Assembly: GCA_958415245.1 (NCBI GenBank) | Contig: CATYYP010000058.1 | Location: forward strand, 1 to 9,005 | Origin: Schaalia odontolytica | GTDB taxonomy: Bacteria > Actinomycetota > Actinomycetes > Actinomycetales > Actinomycetaceae | Length of the DNA: 9,005 nucleotides | Direction: 5' to 3' | Shown here: in pieces, positions 1 to 7,833 of the stretch | How positions within the stretch are numbered: position 1 is the stretch's first letter | How the letters are laid out: each line of letters starts with the position of its first letter | The notes under the pieces: model-generated | What the model saw: the letters and a program-made list of their open reading frames with translations, nothing else | Databases searched by the model: none | What the model was told of the DNA's origin: nothing | Program-made: the position numbers and the translations under genes

Positions 1-23
1 ATGTAAAGCGCAATTAGGATTAG

Positions 24-146
24 GTTGGGGATAGCGGTCGCATCGATGGTCGGCTCGGCAACATCGTGTTCACCGCAGCCACAGCCGCCACCTCGGACCT
101 CGGGGTGGGGAAGCTGTTCGATCGTCATGGTGTGGCCTTTCTATAG
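24..146 (+). pseudogene. Possible decayed C-terminal gene remnant (uncertain)
   Basis: One forward frame, open after a TAG at 21-23, reads a protein-like stretch (GRLGNIVFTAATAATSD, then a GKLFDRHG segment) and ends at TAG 144-146. A likely terminator follows at 158-184, as expected after a gene end. The same frame has TAG stops at 15-17 and 21-23, and the other two forward frames also have stops within the first 34 bases, so no intact gene can enter from the left. It has no start codon with a ribosome binding site. The GN-I-V pattern loosely recalls the C-terminal end of spermidine-synthase-like proteins, but that is a weak guess. It may be a degraded gene end or chance. Confidence 0.2.
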
Positions 147-157
147 TGAAGTATCTG

Positions 158-184
158 GGGCGCCGTCGGCGCTCATTGAATTTT
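158..184 (+). terminator. Candidate intrinsic terminator upstream of the pyr region
   Basis: GGGCGCC (158-164) pairs with GGCGCTC (168-174) as a 7-bp stem containing one G-U pair, around a 3-nt GTC loop. ATTGAATTTT follows at 175-184. A GC-rich stem with a T-rich run just after it fits a factor-independent terminator reading left to right. It would end transcription from whatever lies to the left and insulate the pyr leader. The T tract is interrupted, so strength is uncertain. Confidence 0.42.
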
Positions 185-245
185 ACCGGGTTTGCCCCTT
201 TCATTGCACTATCAACGGGGCAACGTATTGCCATCAAAGACGAGG

Positions 246-282
246 TACCCGGTAGGGGTATTACTTATACCCCTACCAGGTA
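246..282. repeat. Large inverted repeat, operator-like or terminator-like
   Basis: GGTAGGGGTAT (251-261) and ATACCCCTACC (267-277) are a perfect 11-bp inverted repeat around a 5-nt TACTT loop. TACC (246-249) and GGTA (279-282) extend the arms beyond one mismatch (250/278), giving 15 of 16 pairs. The element also reads as two tandem 15-bp units of the form TACCC-N5-GGTA-type: an exact TACCC-N5-GGGTA at 246-260 and TACCC-N5-AGGTA at 268-282, centres 22 bp apart. That layout resembles the C/G-tract operators of CsoR/RcnR-type metal sensors. No T tract follows on the forward strand, so a classical terminator is unlikely, although actinobacterial terminators sometimes lack one. The repeat is certain; its role is not. 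Confidence 0.6.
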
Positions 283-368
283 TGGAACAATGCACACCCC
301 GGGGCACCGCGTTGTTTTCTTCGCGCGCGCAATGTTGCACGACGACTTCACCACGATCGCCTTCTGGC

Positions 369-384
369 AACACCACGTGGTGTT
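369..384. promoter_or_regulatory. Perfect 16-bp palindrome, candidate operator
   Basis: AACACCACGTGGTGTT is a perfect 16-bp palindrome with a CACGTG core at 374-379. A second CACGTGG follows at 388-394, exactly 14 bp downstream of the copy at 374-380. It lies about 100 bp before pyrR and about 40 bp before the candidate -10 at 425-430. That suits a binding site for a dimeric transcription factor. If transcribed, it could also form a 6-bp hairpin with an ACGU loop. The binding protein is unknown. Confidence 0.45.
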
Positions 385-407
385 TCACACGTGGAGGCGT
401 CACACCG

Positions 408-423
408 GCTCCTGACGAGGAGC
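408..423 (+). promoter_or_regulatory. Leader hairpin containing an anti-Shine-Dalgarno sequence
   Basis: GCTCCT (408-413) and AGGAGC (418-423) form a perfect 6-bp stem around a GACG tetraloop. The 3' arm overlaps the GAGGAG (417-422) that would serve as ribosome binding site for the candidate leader peptide at 429. The 5' arm is complementary, allowing one G-U pair, to the pyrR Shine-Dalgarno region at 475-480, so alternative pairings are possible. It matters only if transcription starts upstream of about 405, which is not established. Confidence 0.3.
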
Positions 424-424
424 G

Positions 425-430
425 TAGGAT
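425..430 (+). promoter_or_regulatory. Candidate -10 box (TAGGAT) for the pyr operon
   Basis: TAGGAT matches the TAnnnT pattern of housekeeping-sigma promoters in actinobacteria and agrees with TATAAT at four of six positions. It would place the transcription start near 436-438 and leave a leader of roughly 48 nt containing only the PyrR-binding loop. No good -35 is visible at 16-18 nt spacing; the sequence there is CACACCGG-like. This reading is incompatible with expression of the leader peptide at 429-452 from the same transcript. Confidence 0.3.
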
Positions 431-452
431 GGATCTACGACAGATCCTTTAA
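429..452 (+). CDS. Candidate pyr leader peptide MDLRQIL
   Basis: An ATG at 429 opens a 7-codon frame (MDLRQIL) that stops at TAA 450-452. GAGGAG at 417-422 lies 6 nt before the ATG, a near-ideal ribosome binding site. Its stop overlaps a second ATG (TAATG, 450-454) that opens a 4-codon frame, MTVP, ending at TGA 464-466 inside the PyrR-binding loop. A ribosome finishing either frame would cover or open that loop, so translation here could affect PyrR regulation. The peptide itself is not recognised. It exists only if the transcript starts upstream of about 415; a promoter at 425-430 would exclude it. Confidence 0.33.
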   Translation: MDLRQIL

Positions 453-455
453 TGA

Positions 456-471
456 CCGTCCCGTGAGGCGG
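456..471 (+). promoter_or_regulatory. PyrR-binding loop in pyr leader mRNA
   Basis: The segment CCGTCCCGTGAGGCGG contains UCCNGNGAGG exactly (459-468), the conserved core of PyrR RNA-binding loops. CCG (456-458) pairs with CGG (469-471), and CC (460-461) with GG (467-468), closing a CGUGA loop with U459 bulged. The flanking purine-pyrimidine pair is G458-C469. The Bacillus A-U pair is replaced by C457-G470, a compensated change. The 3' arm ends 2 nt before the pyrR Shine-Dalgarno (474-479), so bound PyrR should block ribosome access. No antiterminator/terminator pair of the Bacillus kind follows, which favours translational repression as described for Mycobacterium smegmatis. Confidence 0.8.
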
Positions 472-473
472 GG

Positions 474-479
474 AAGGAG
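474..479 (+). promoter_or_regulatory. pyrR ribosome binding site, decides the start
   Basis: AAGGAG at 474-479 is a strong Shine-Dalgarno. Two in-frame GTG codons are near it. GTG 479-481 overlaps the motif itself, while GTG 485-487 lies 5 nt after it. Normal spacing selects GTG 485. The motif sits directly after the PyrR-binding loop. Confidence 0.75.
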
Positions 480-484
480 TGAGC

Positions 485-1048
485 GTGGCCGAAGTGCACG
501 CAGATCGCGCATCGCGCGGCAAAGAAGTATTGGGAGTTGGCGACGTCGCACGCTCCCTGACCCGTATCGCCTATGAGATCGTCGAACGAAACGGCGGCAG
601 CGATAACCTTGTCATCGCAGGCATCCCCACTCGTGGCGCAACGTTGGCGCGTCGTCTCGTCAATCGCATTCGGGAAGTCTCCGGCACCTACGCGGAACTC
701 GCAATCATCGACACCACGATGTACCGCGACGACCTGGCCTCTCAGCCCCTGAGGGCTCCGAAAGAGACCCTGGTGCCTCGCACTGGCATCAACGGCAAGA
801 CCGTCGTCCTCGTTGACGACGTGTTGTACACCGGTCGCACCATCAAGGCTGCGCTCGATGCTCTTACTCGTATCGGTCGCCCTGCGGCCGTTCAGCTCGC
901 AGTCCTCGTCGACCGAGGCCACCGCGAGCTTCCGATTCGCCCGGACTACGTCGGCAAGAACCTGCCGACCTCCCGCGACGAAATCGTCACCATTCTGCTC
1001 GACGAAACAGACGGGCGCGATGGCGTCCTTCTGGGGAAAGGCCTGTAA
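485..1048 (+). CDS. pyrR: Bifunctional pyr operon regulator / uracil phosphoribosyltransferase PyrR
   Basis: PyrR binds the leader mRNA of pyrimidine genes when UMP or UTP is high and lowers their expression; many members also make UMP from uracil and PRPP. The 187-residue product is full length for the family. Its PRPP-binding loop is VVLVDDVLYTGRTI at 107-120. Other family marks are GIPTRG (46-51), TMYRDD (78-83), DRGHRE (143-148) and VGKNLPT (156-162). The start is set at GTG 485 by spacing from AAGGAG 474-479; GTG 479 would add two residues. It is first in the operon, 3 nt before pyrB, and follows a PyrR-binding loop, so it probably controls its own synthesis. Whether this protein is catalytically active cannot be judged from sequence. 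Confidence 0.95.
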   Translation: MAEVHADRASRGKEVLGVGDVARSLTRIAYEIVERNGGSDNLVIAGIPTRGATLARRLVNRIREVSGTYAELAIIDTTMYRDDLASQPLRAPKETLVPRTGINGKTVVLVDDVLYTGRTIKAALDALTRIGRPAAVQLAVLVDRGHRELPIRPDYVGKNLPTSRDEIVTILLDETDGRDGVLLGKGL

Positions 1049-1051
1049 ACG

Positions 1052-2038
1052 ATGAGCCTGAGCCATCTCATTTCGATCCGTGACTTGACGCGCGAGGAGG
1101 CGATTCTGATCCTCGACACGGCGGAGCAGATGGCCGCCACTCAGCGCCACGGCGTGAAGAAGCTTCCGACGCTTCAGGGCAAGACCGTCGTCAACCTCTT
1201 TTTCGAGGATTCGACGCGCACCCGCATCTCCTTTGAGACCGCCGCCAAGCGCCTGAGCGCCGACGTCATCAACTTCCAGTCCCGCGGCTCCTCCGTCTCG
1301 AAGGGCGAGTCGCTCAAGGACACCGCGCTCACGCTGGAGGCCATGGGCGCGGACGCGGTCATCGTGCGCCACTCCTCGTCGGGCGCCGCACACCGTCTCG
1401 CGCACGCCGGCTGGATGAATCTGCCGGTCCTCAACGCGGGTGACGGTACCCACCAGCATCCGACGCAGGCACTCCTCGACGCAATGACCCTGCGCCGCCA
1501 CTACGCACCGTCGCTCGGCGAGGATGGAGCGCCCGCCCCCGGCTCCGGCCTCGACGGCGCACACGTCGTCATCGTCGGCGACGTCCTTCACTCGCGCGTG
1601 GCGCGCTCCAACGTCGATCTCCTGACGCTCCTGGGCGCACACGTCACCCTCGTTGCACCCCCGACGCTCCTGCCGATCGGCGTGGAGACCTGGAACTGCG
1701 ACACCTCTTACAACTTCGACGAGGCCCTCGCGAGCCGCCCCGACGCGGTCATGATGCTGCGGGTGCAGCGCGAGCGCATGTCGAGCGCGGGCGGTGGTTT
1801 CTTCCCGTCGCCCGGCGCCTACCACGCGGAGTACGGCCTCACCCCGGCACGCTTCGCCACACTGGCGCCCAACGCCGTCGTCATGCATCCCGGCCCGATG
1901 AACCGAGGCCTCGAAATCTGCGCTGAGGCTGCCGACTCAGACCAATCTGTCATCGTCGAACAGGTGTCGAACGGTGTGTGCATCCGCATGGCCGCCCTCT
2001 ACCTGCTACTTGCATCGGAAGGACACAGCAATGACTGA
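1052..2038 (+). CDS. pyrB: Aspartate carbamoyltransferase catalytic subunit PyrB
   Basis: PyrB condenses carbamoyl phosphate with L-aspartate to give N-carbamoyl-L-aspartate, the committed step of pyrimidine synthesis, in the cytosol. The 328-residue product carries the carbamoyl-phosphate site STRTR (54-58), the mobile-loop lysine in SVSKGES (K84), HPTQ (136-139), the aspartate-site segment RVQRERM (237-243) and HPGPMNRG (279-286). It is somewhat longer than the usual 305-315 residues because of a Gly/Pro-rich loop at about 154-168. No regulatory subunit gene pyrI is adjacent, so the enzyme is probably a plain catalytic trimer or part of a complex with PyrC. ATG 1052 lies 3 nt after pyrR, with a GGGGAAAGG ribosome binding site inside the end of pyrR. 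Its end overlaps pyrC by 8 nt. Confidence 0.96.
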   Translation: MSLSHLISIRDLTREEAILILDTAEQMAATQRHGVKKLPTLQGKTVVNLFFEDSTRTRISFETAAKRLSADVINFQSRGSSVSKGESLKDTALTLEAMGADAVIVRHSSSGAAHRLAHAGWMNLPVLNAGDGTHQHPTQALLDAMTLRRHYAPSLGEDGAPAPGSGLDGAHVVIVGDVLHSRVARSNVDLLTLLGAHVTLVAPPTLLPIGVETWNCDTSYNFDEALASRPDAVMMLRVQRERMSSAGGGFFPSPGAYHAEYGLTPARFATLAPNAVVMHPGPMNRGLEICAEAADSDQSVIVEQVSNGVCIRMAALYLLLASEGHSND

Positions 2039-3350
2039 ACAGACCCGTGACATCCTGATCACCGGAGCCTCGCTACTCGGCGGGGAACCCACCGACATTG
2101 CGCTGTCCGGTGGCACCATCGTCGCGATCGGTGCCGACGCCCGTAACGCCGTGCGTGACCCGCGCGTCATCGACGCTGAGGGCCTGATCGCCCTGCCCGG
2201 CCTCGTCGACATCCACACCCACCTGCGCCAGCCCGGCGGCGAGGACGCCGAGACCGTTTTCACAGGTACGCGCGCGGCCGCGGTCGGCGGCTACACGGCC
2301 GTCCACGCGATGGCCAACACGACGCCCACGCAGGACACGGCCGCCATTGTCGACCAGGTGCTGCGCCTGGGCGAGGAGGCCGACTGGGTCGAGGTGCGTC
2401 CCGTCGGTGCCGTCACCAAGGGCCTGGAAGGCAAGCAGCTCGCCTCTCTCGGCTCGATGGCCCGTTCGCGCTCGAAGGTCCGCGTCTTCTCCGACGATGG
2501 CAAATGCGTCTCCGATCCTGTACTCATGCGCCGCGCCCTCGAATACGTCAAGGGCTTCGGCGGCGTGATCGCCCAACACAGCCAGGATCCGGCCCTCACC
2601 GAGGGCGCTCAGATGAACGAGTCGACGCTGTCCGGCGAGCTCGGCCTGGCCGGTTGGCCAGCCGTCGCCGAAGAGGCGATCATCGCCCGCGACATCCTGC
2701 TCGCCAAGCACGTCGGCTCGCGCCTGCACGTATGTCACCTGTCGACCGCGGGTTCGGTTGACCTCGTGCGCTGGGGTAAGGCACAGGGCGTTGATATCAC
2801 GGCCGAGGCCACGCCTCACCACCTGCTCCTGACCGAGCAGCTGGCCGCCACCTACGACCCGCTCTACAAGGTGAACCCGCCGCTGCGCCGCGCCGAGGAC
2901 GTCGAGGCGGTGCGCGAAGGCCTCGCCGACGGCACAATCGACTGCATCGGCACTGACCACGCTCCGCATCCCCTCGAGATGAAGGACTGCGAGTGGCAGG
3001 CCGGCGCGTTCGGCATGACCGGCCTGGAGACGGCGCTGCCGATCATTATCGAGACGATGGTGAACACGGGCCGCATGAACTGGGCGGACGTTGCTCGCGT
3101 GATGTCGACTGTTCCCGCCCAGATCGGCCGCGTGGAATCGCAGGGCCAGGGCCTGGTCGTCGGTGCTCCCGCACACGTCACCCTCGTCGATGCGACGGTG
3201 CGCGTGACGGTTGACCCCGCCAAGCAGTGGACGCGCTCCACGAACTGCCCCTTCCGCGGCATGGAACTGCCCGGACAGGTGCGCTACACGATCTACAACG
3301 GCGTCCCGACGGTCGTCGACGCCACCCCGATTGCCAAGGAGGACCGATGA
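2031..3350 (+). CDS. pyrC: Dihydroorotase PyrC (type I)
   Basis: PyrC reversibly cyclises N-carbamoyl-L-aspartate to L-dihydroorotate using zinc. The 439-residue length and motifs fit type I dihydroorotases of the amidohydrolase superfamily. Likely zinc ligands are H62 and H64 in [11 protein letters not shown]155 in FSDDG, H183 in AQHSQD, H236 in CHLSTAGS and D309 in GTDHAPH. As in other type I enzymes, an aspartate takes the place of the carboxylated lysine. The start is ATG 2031: GGAAGGA (2017-2023) lies 7 nt before it, and homology begins there; a longer reading from 1974 would run through the pyrB end. The gene overlaps pyrB by 8 nt and carA by 4 nt (ATGA), which suggests translational coupling. 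All key residues are present. Confidence 0.96.
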   Translation: MTEQTRDILITGASLLGGEPTDIALSGGTIVAIGADARNAVRDPRVIDAEGLIALPGLVDIHTHLRQPGGEDAETVFTGTRAAAVGGYTAVHAMANTTPTQDTAAIVDQVLRLGEEADWVEVRPVGAVTKGLEGKQLASLGSMARSRSKVRVFSDDGKCVSDPVLMRRALEYVKGFGGVIAQHSQDPALTEGAQMNESTLSGELGLAGWPAVAEEAIIARDILLAKHVGSRLHVCHLSTAGSVDLVRWGKAQGVDITAEATPHHLLLTEQLAATYDPLYKVNPPLRRAEDVEAVREGLADGTIDCIGTDHAPHPLEMKDCEWQAGAFGMTGLETALPIIIETMVNTGRMNWADVARVMSTVPAQIGRVESQGQGLVVGAPAHVTLVDATVRVTVDPAKQWTRSTNCPFRGMELPGQVRYTIYNGVPTVVDATPIAKEDR

Positions 3351-4534
3351 CCACGTCCGATATCGCTCTGCTCGTCCTGGAGGACGGCACCGTTTTCAAG
3401 GGCCGCGCATGGGGCGCGAAGGGCCGCACGCTCGGCGAGATTGTGTTCTCGACCGGCATGACCGGCTACCAGGAGACGCTCACCGACCCGTCGTACCACC
3501 GCCAGATCGTCGTCATGACGGCCCCGCACATTGGCAACACCGGTGTCAACGACGAGGATCCCGAGTCCTCGCGCATCTGGGTCGCGGGCTTCGTCGTGCG
3601 CGACGCCGCCCGCCGCGCCTCCAACTGGCGCTCGCGCCGCGAGCTGGAGGACGAGCTGATCTCTCAGGGCATCGTCGGCATTGCGGACGTCGACACCCGT
3701 GCGATCACCCGACACATCCGCGAGCGCGGCGCAATGCGCGCCGGCATTTTCTCGGGTGACGCGCTGCCCGTGGGTGCGCAGTACCTGGGGGACGAGGCCG
3801 TGGCCTCCCTCATGCGTATCGTCGCCGATTCGCCCGCGATGAGCGGCCAGGCGCTCGCCGCCGAGGTGTCGACGGACGAGACCTACGTGGTGGAGCCCCT
3901 CGGCGACTTCGAGGGCAAGGAACCCATCGCGCGCGTCGTCGCCGTCGACCTCGGTATCAAGTCGCGCACGCCCTACCACCTCGCGGCGCGTGGAGCGCGC
4001 GTCTACGTGGTGCCCTCCACCGCATCTTTCGCCGACATCGAGGCACTCAAGCCGGACGGCGTCTTCTTCTCCAACGGCCCCGGTGATCCGTCGACGGCCG
4101 ACCACGAGATCGGAGTGCTGCGCGCCGTCCTCGACGCGGGTATTCCGTACTTCGGTATTTGCTTCGGTCACCAGCTCTTCGGTCGCGCCCTCGGCTACGG
4201 CACCTACAAGCTGGACTATGGTCACCGCGGCATCAACCAGCCGGTGAAGGACGTGGCCACGGGCCGCGTGGAGATCACCGCTCACAACCATGGCTTCGCC
4301 GTGGACGCACCGGTGGGGGAGCCTTCGGTCGCTCCCTTCGAGTCGGGCCGCTACGGGCGCGTCGAAGTCTCGCATGTCGGCCTCAATGACGGCGTCGTCG
4401 AGGGCCTGCGCGCCCTGGACATTCCCGCCTTCTCCGTCCAGTACCACCCCGAGGCAGCTGCAGGCCCGCACGACGGCGAGCTGCTCTTCGATCGCTTTAT
4501 TTCCCTGATGACTACTGCTAAGGAGACCCACTGA
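3347..4534 (+). CDS. carA: Carbamoyl-phosphate synthase small subunit CarA
   Basis: CarA hydrolyses glutamine and channels ammonia to CarB for carbamoyl phosphate synthesis, which feeds both pyrimidines and arginine. The 395-residue product has the N-terminal CPSase small-chain domain (about 5-140) and a class I glutamine amidotransferase domain (about 195-390). The catalytic triad is visible: nucleophile C272 in GICFGHQ, and H367 and E369 in QYHPEA. Further family segments are SNGPGDPS (242-249) and HNHGFAVD (313-320). The start ATG 3347 overlaps the pyrC stop as ATGA and is preceded by AAGGAGG (3336-3342). The stop overlaps the carB start by 1 nt (TGATG). The enzyme looks intact and ordinary. 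Confidence 0.96.
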   Translation: MTTSDIALLVLEDGTVFKGRAWGAKGRTLGEIVFSTGMTGYQETLTDPSYHRQIVVMTAPHIGNTGVNDEDPESSRIWVAGFVVRDAARRASNWRSRRELEDELISQGIVGIADVDTRAITRHIRERGAMRAGIFSGDALPVGAQYLGDEAVASLMRIVADSPAMSGQALAAEVSTDETYVVEPLGDFEGKEPIARVVAVDLGIKSRTPYHLAARGARVYVVPSTASFADIEALKPDGVFFSNGPGDPSTADHEIGVLRAVLDAGIPYFGICFGHQLFGRALGYGTYKLDYGHRGINQPVKDVATGRVEITAHNHGFAVDAPVGEPSVAPFESGRYGRVEVSHVGLNDGVVEGLRALDIPAFSVQYHPEAAAGPHDGELLFDRFISLMTTAKETH

Positions 4535-7500
4535 TGCCCCGCAGGAACGATCTGTCCTCCGTCCTCGTCATCGGATCGGGCCCCATCGTCATCGGCCAGG
4601 CGTGCGAGTTCGACTACTCGGGCACGCAGGCATGCCGTGTGCTCAAGGAGGAGGGCCTGCGCGTCATCCTCGTTAACTCCAACCCGGCCACCATCATGAC
4701 CGACCCGGGCATCGCCGACGCTACCTACGTCGAGCCGATCACCCCGGAGGTCGTGGCCTCAATCATCGAGAAGGAGCGTCCCGACGCGCTGCTTCCCACG
4801 CTGGGCGGTCAGACGGCGCTGAACACGGCCGTCGCGCTCTCCGAAATGGGCATTCTCGAGCGTTTCAACGTCGAGCTGATCGGCGCGTCCATCGACGCGA
4901 TCCGCGCCGGTGAGGACCGCGAGGAGTTCAAGGAGATCGTCGAGCGCTCCGGCGCCGAGGTCGCACGTTCCTTCATCGCCCACACGATGGAGGAGTGCCA
5001 CGCGGCCGCCGCCGAGCTCGGCTACCCCCTCGTCGTTCGTCCCTCCTTCACGATGGGTGGGCTCGGCTCCGGTTTTGCTTACACCCCCGAAGACCTCGAG
5101 CGCATCGCCGGCCAGGGCCTGGCCGCCTCGATCACGACCGAGGTTCTGCTCGAGGAGTCGATCCTCGGCTGGAAGGAATACGAGCTCGAGCTCATGCGCG
5201 ACAAGGCGGACAACGTCGTCGTCGTGTGTTCGATCGAGAACGTCGACCCTGTGGGCGTGCACACGGGTGACTCAATCACGGTCGCTCCCGCCCTGACCCT
5301 GACCGACCGCGAGATGCAGCGACTGCGCGACATTGGTATCGCCGTCATCCGCGCCGTGGGCGTGGACACGGGCGGCTGTAACATCCAGTTCGCGATTCAC
5401 CCCGAGACGGGGCGCATCATCGTCATCGAAATGAACCCGCGCGTGTCGCGTTCGTCCGCGCTGGCCTCGAAGGCGACGGGCTTCCCGATTGCGAAGATCG
5501 CCGCGCGCCTTGCCACCGGCTACACGCTCGACGAGATTCCGAACGACATCACGGGCTCGACCCCGGCCTCGTTCGAGCCGACGCTCGACTACGTGGTCGT
5601 CAAGGTCCCGCGCTTCACCTTCGAGAAGTTCCCGGCCGCCGACCCGACCCTCACAACCTCGATGAAGGCCGTCGGCGAGGCCATGGCGATCGGTCGTTCC
5701 TACACGGAGGCCCTGCAAAAGGCTCTGCGCTCGATCGATAAGGGCGGCGTGCAGTTCCACTGGGACGGCGACGCGCCCACGCCCGAGGAGACGCGCGCGC
5801 TCGTCGAGGCCGCTGCAGTCGGAACCGAGGGCCGTCTCGTTCAGGTCCAGCAGGCAATTCGCGGCGGTGCAACCCTCGAGGAACTCTTCGAGTCGACGAA
5901 GATCGACCCGTGGTTCCTCGACCAGATGTTCCTCCTCGACGAGGTCGCGACTCGCATTCGCGAGGCCGAGGCTCTCACGGGCGACGTCCTCGCCGAGGCG
6001 AAGCGTCACGGCTTCTCCGACCGTCAGATCGCTGCGATGCGTGGCCTGTCCGAGGACACGGTGCGCGAGGTGCGCGGCGCGTTTGGCATCCACCCCGTCT
6101 TCAAGACGGTCGACACCTGCGCCGCCGAGTTCGCGGCCCGCACTCCCTACCACTACTCGACCTACGACCAGGAGAACGAGGTCCGTCCGCGCGAGCGCGA
6201 AGCCGTCATCATCCTAGGTGCCGGTCCTAACCGCATCGGTCAGGGCATCGAATTCGACTACTCGTGCGTGCACGCCGCCATGTCGCTGCGCGAGCACTAC
6301 GAGACCATCATGGTCAACTGCAACCCCGAAACGGTGTCGACCGACTACGACATCTCCGACCGCCTCTACTTCGAGCCCCTCACGCTCGAGGACGTCCTGG
6401 AAATCTACCGCGCCGAGTGCGCGGCCGGCCCCGTCAAGGGCATGATCGTCCAGCTCGGTGGCCAGACTCCGCTATCGCTGGCAGCCGACCTCGAGCGCGC
6501 CGGGGTGCCGATCCTGGGCACCAGCCCGCGCGCCATCGACCTTGCCGAGGACCGCGAGGAGTTCGGCAAGGTTCTTGAGGCGGCGCAGTGCCCGGCTCCC
6601 GCGCACGACACTGCACATACGCCCGAGCAGGTTATCACCGTGGCCGAGCAGGTCGGCTACCCGGTTCTCGTTCGCCCCTCCTTCGTGCTGGGCGGACGCG
6701 GCATGGCGATCATTAACGACGAGCCGGCGCTCCGCGAATACCTCGCAAGCCACGACTCCGAGCTGCTGTTCTCGCGCGGCCCGCTCCTGATCGACCGCTT
6801 CCTGGACGCTGCCATCGAGATCGATGTCGACGCCCTGTACGACGGTGAGGAGCTCTTCATGGGCGCGATCATGGAGCACATCGAGGAGGCGGGCATCCAC
6901 TCGGGTGACTCCTCCTGCGTGCTGCCTCCCATGACGCTGTCCGCACGCGAGCTCGAGCGCATCACGGCCTCGACCGAGGCCATCGCACGCGGCGTCGGTG
7001 TGCGCGGCCTGATTAACATTCAGTTCGCCTTGCTCTCTGACACCCTCTATGTCATCGAGGCAAACCCGCGTGCCTCGCGTACCGTTCCCTTCGCCTCGAA
7101 GGCAACGGGAGTGCAGCTCGCGAAGGCCGCCGCCCTCATTCAGGTGGGCGCGACGATCGCCTCGCTGCGCCAGGAGGGCCTGCTGCCCACCCGCGACGCC
7201 CGTGAGATCCACGACGGCGGTTCGATCGCAGTGAAGGCAGCCGTCCTGCCCTTCAAGCGCTTCCGCACAGCAGGTGGCGAAATCGTCGACACTGTCCTCG
7301 GTCCCGAGATGCGCTCGACAGGCGAAGTCATGGGCATCGACCGCGACTTCCCGACCGCATTCGCCAAGTCCCAGCTCGGCGCGTCGACCGATATGCCGAC
7401 GTCGGGCACCGTCTTCATTTCCATTGCGGATACCGACAAGCGAGCAATCGTTCTGCCGGCTGCCCGCATGCACGAGATGGGCTTTAACATCCTCGCGACC

Positions 7501-7833
7501 TCCGGAACAGCATCGGTTCTGCGCCGCAATGGCATCGAGGCACAGGCCGTTCGTAAGTCGTCCGAGGGCCGCGGCGACGGCGGCGAGCCGACGGTCGTCG
7601 ACCTCATCAACGACGGCTCGATCGACATGGTCGTTAACACGCCTCAGCGCAGCGCCCCGCGTAATGACGGCTACCAGATCCGCGCCGCCGCCGCCTCCCA
7701 GGACCGCCCCGCGGTGACCACGCTGCAGGCATTCAACGCGATGGTCCAGGCCATCGAAGTGCGTATGCGCGGCGCATACTCCGTGCGCTCCCTGCAGGAA
7801 TGGGATGCCATTCGATCGGAGGAAACACGATGA
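4534..7833 (+). CDS. carB: Carbamoyl-phosphate synthase large subunit CarB
   Basis: CarB makes carbamoyl phosphate from bicarbonate, two ATP and ammonia supplied by CarA. The 1099-residue product shows the internal duplication of the family. The carboxyphosphate half (about 1-400) has PSFTMGG (170-176) and [18 protein letters not shown] (299-316). An oligomerisation region spans about 405-550. The carbamoyl-phosphate half (about 553-940) has [10 protein letters not shown] (715-724) and [18 protein letters not shown] (842-859). A C-terminal MGS-like allosteric domain (about 955-1080) includes T989, T992 and the NTP motif 1035-1037, at positions that bind UMP/IMP in Escherichia coli CarB, so feedback by UMP is plausible. 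AAGGAG (4520-4525) lies 8 nt before the ATG. The gene overlaps carA by 1 nt and pyrF by 4 nt. No frameshift is seen. Confidence 0.97.
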   Translation: MPRRNDLSSVLVIGSGPIVIGQACEFDYSGTQACRVLKEEGLRVILVNSNPATIMTDPGIADATYVEPITPEVVASIIEKERPDALLPTLGGQTALNTAVALSEMGILERFNVELIGASIDAIRAGEDREEFKEIVERSGAEVARSFIAHTMEECHAAAAELGYPLVVRPSFTMGGLGSGFAYTPEDLERIAGQGLAASITTEVLLEESILGWKEYELELMRDKADNVVVVCSIENVDPVGVHTGDSITVAPALTLTDREMQRLRDIGIAVIRAVGVDTGGCNIQFAIHPETGRIIVIEMNPRVSRSSALASKATGFPIAKIAARLATGYTLDEIPNDITGSTPASFEPTLDYVVVKVPRFTFEKFPAADPTLTTSMKAVGEAMAIGRSYTEALQKALRSIDKGGVQFHWDGDAPTPEETRALVEAAAVGTEGRLVQVQQAIRGGATLEELFESTKIDPWFLDQMFLLDEVATRIREAEALTGDVLAEAKRHGFSDRQIAAMRGLSEDTVREVRGAFGIHPVFKTVDTCAAEFAARTPYHYSTYDQENEVRPREREAVIILGAGPNRIGQGIEFDYSCVHAAMSLREHYETIMVNCNPETVSTDYDISDRLYFEPLTLEDVLEIYRAECAAGPVKGMIVQLGGQTPLSLAADLERAGVPILGTSPRAIDLAEDREEFGKVLEAAQCPAPAHDTAHTPEQVITVAEQVGYPVLVRPSFVLGGRGMAIINDEPALREYLASHDSELLFSRGPLLIDRFLDAAIEIDVDALYDGEELFMGAIMEHIEEAGIHSGDSSCVLPPMTLSARELERITASTEAIARGVGVRGLINIQFALLSDTLYVIEANPRASRTVPFASKATGVQLAKAAALIQVGATIASLRQEGLLPTRDAREIHDGGSIAVKAAVLPFKRFRTAGGEIVDTVLGPEMRSTGEVMGIDRDFPTAFAKSQLGASTDMPTSGTVFISIADTDKRAIVLPAARMHEMGFNILATSGTASVLRRNGIEAQAVRKSSEGRGDGGEPTVVDLINDGSIDMVVNTPQRSAPRNDGYQIRAAAASQDRPAVTTLQAFNAMVQAIEVRMRGAYSVRSLQEWDAIRSEETR

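Noticed and set aside
13..24. Tandem ATTAGG repeat
   Set aside because: Only two copies are present; nothing suggests a satellite, telomere-like or origin function.
142..147. TATAGT as the pyr operon -10 box
   Set aside because: It is a fair match to TATAAT, but no -35 is visible and any transcript from it would meet the terminator-like hairpin at 158-184 at once.
431..450. GGATCT/AGATCC hairpin followed by TTT as an attenuator terminator
   Set aside because: A 6-bp AT-containing stem with only three T residues is too weak, and it lies before the PyrR-binding loop rather than after it, so it does not fit the known attenuation order.
449..1888. Long reverse-strand open frame opposite pyrR and pyrB
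   Set aside because: It is antisense to two well-supported genes, its composition is typical of the complement of high-GC coding DNA (rich in Arg, Ala, Gly, Val, Asp and His), and it has no recognisable domain. The same applies to reverse frames at 2073-3176, 3293-4531, 5272-6153 and 6472-7473.
1974..2030. Upstream extension of pyrC from a GTG codon
   Set aside because: The extension is read inside pyrB in another frame, adds residues not seen in dihydroorotases, and ATG 2031 has a well-placed ribosome binding site.
3227..3346. 40-residue N-terminal extension of carA
   Set aside because: It lies over the pyrC end and is Arg/His/Pro-rich out-of-frame sequence; carA homology begins just after ATG 3347, which has AAGGAGG upstream.
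7800..7829. 10-residue N-terminal extension of pyrF
   Set aside because: ATG 7830 has GGAGGA at normal spacing and forms the usual 4-nt overlap with carB.
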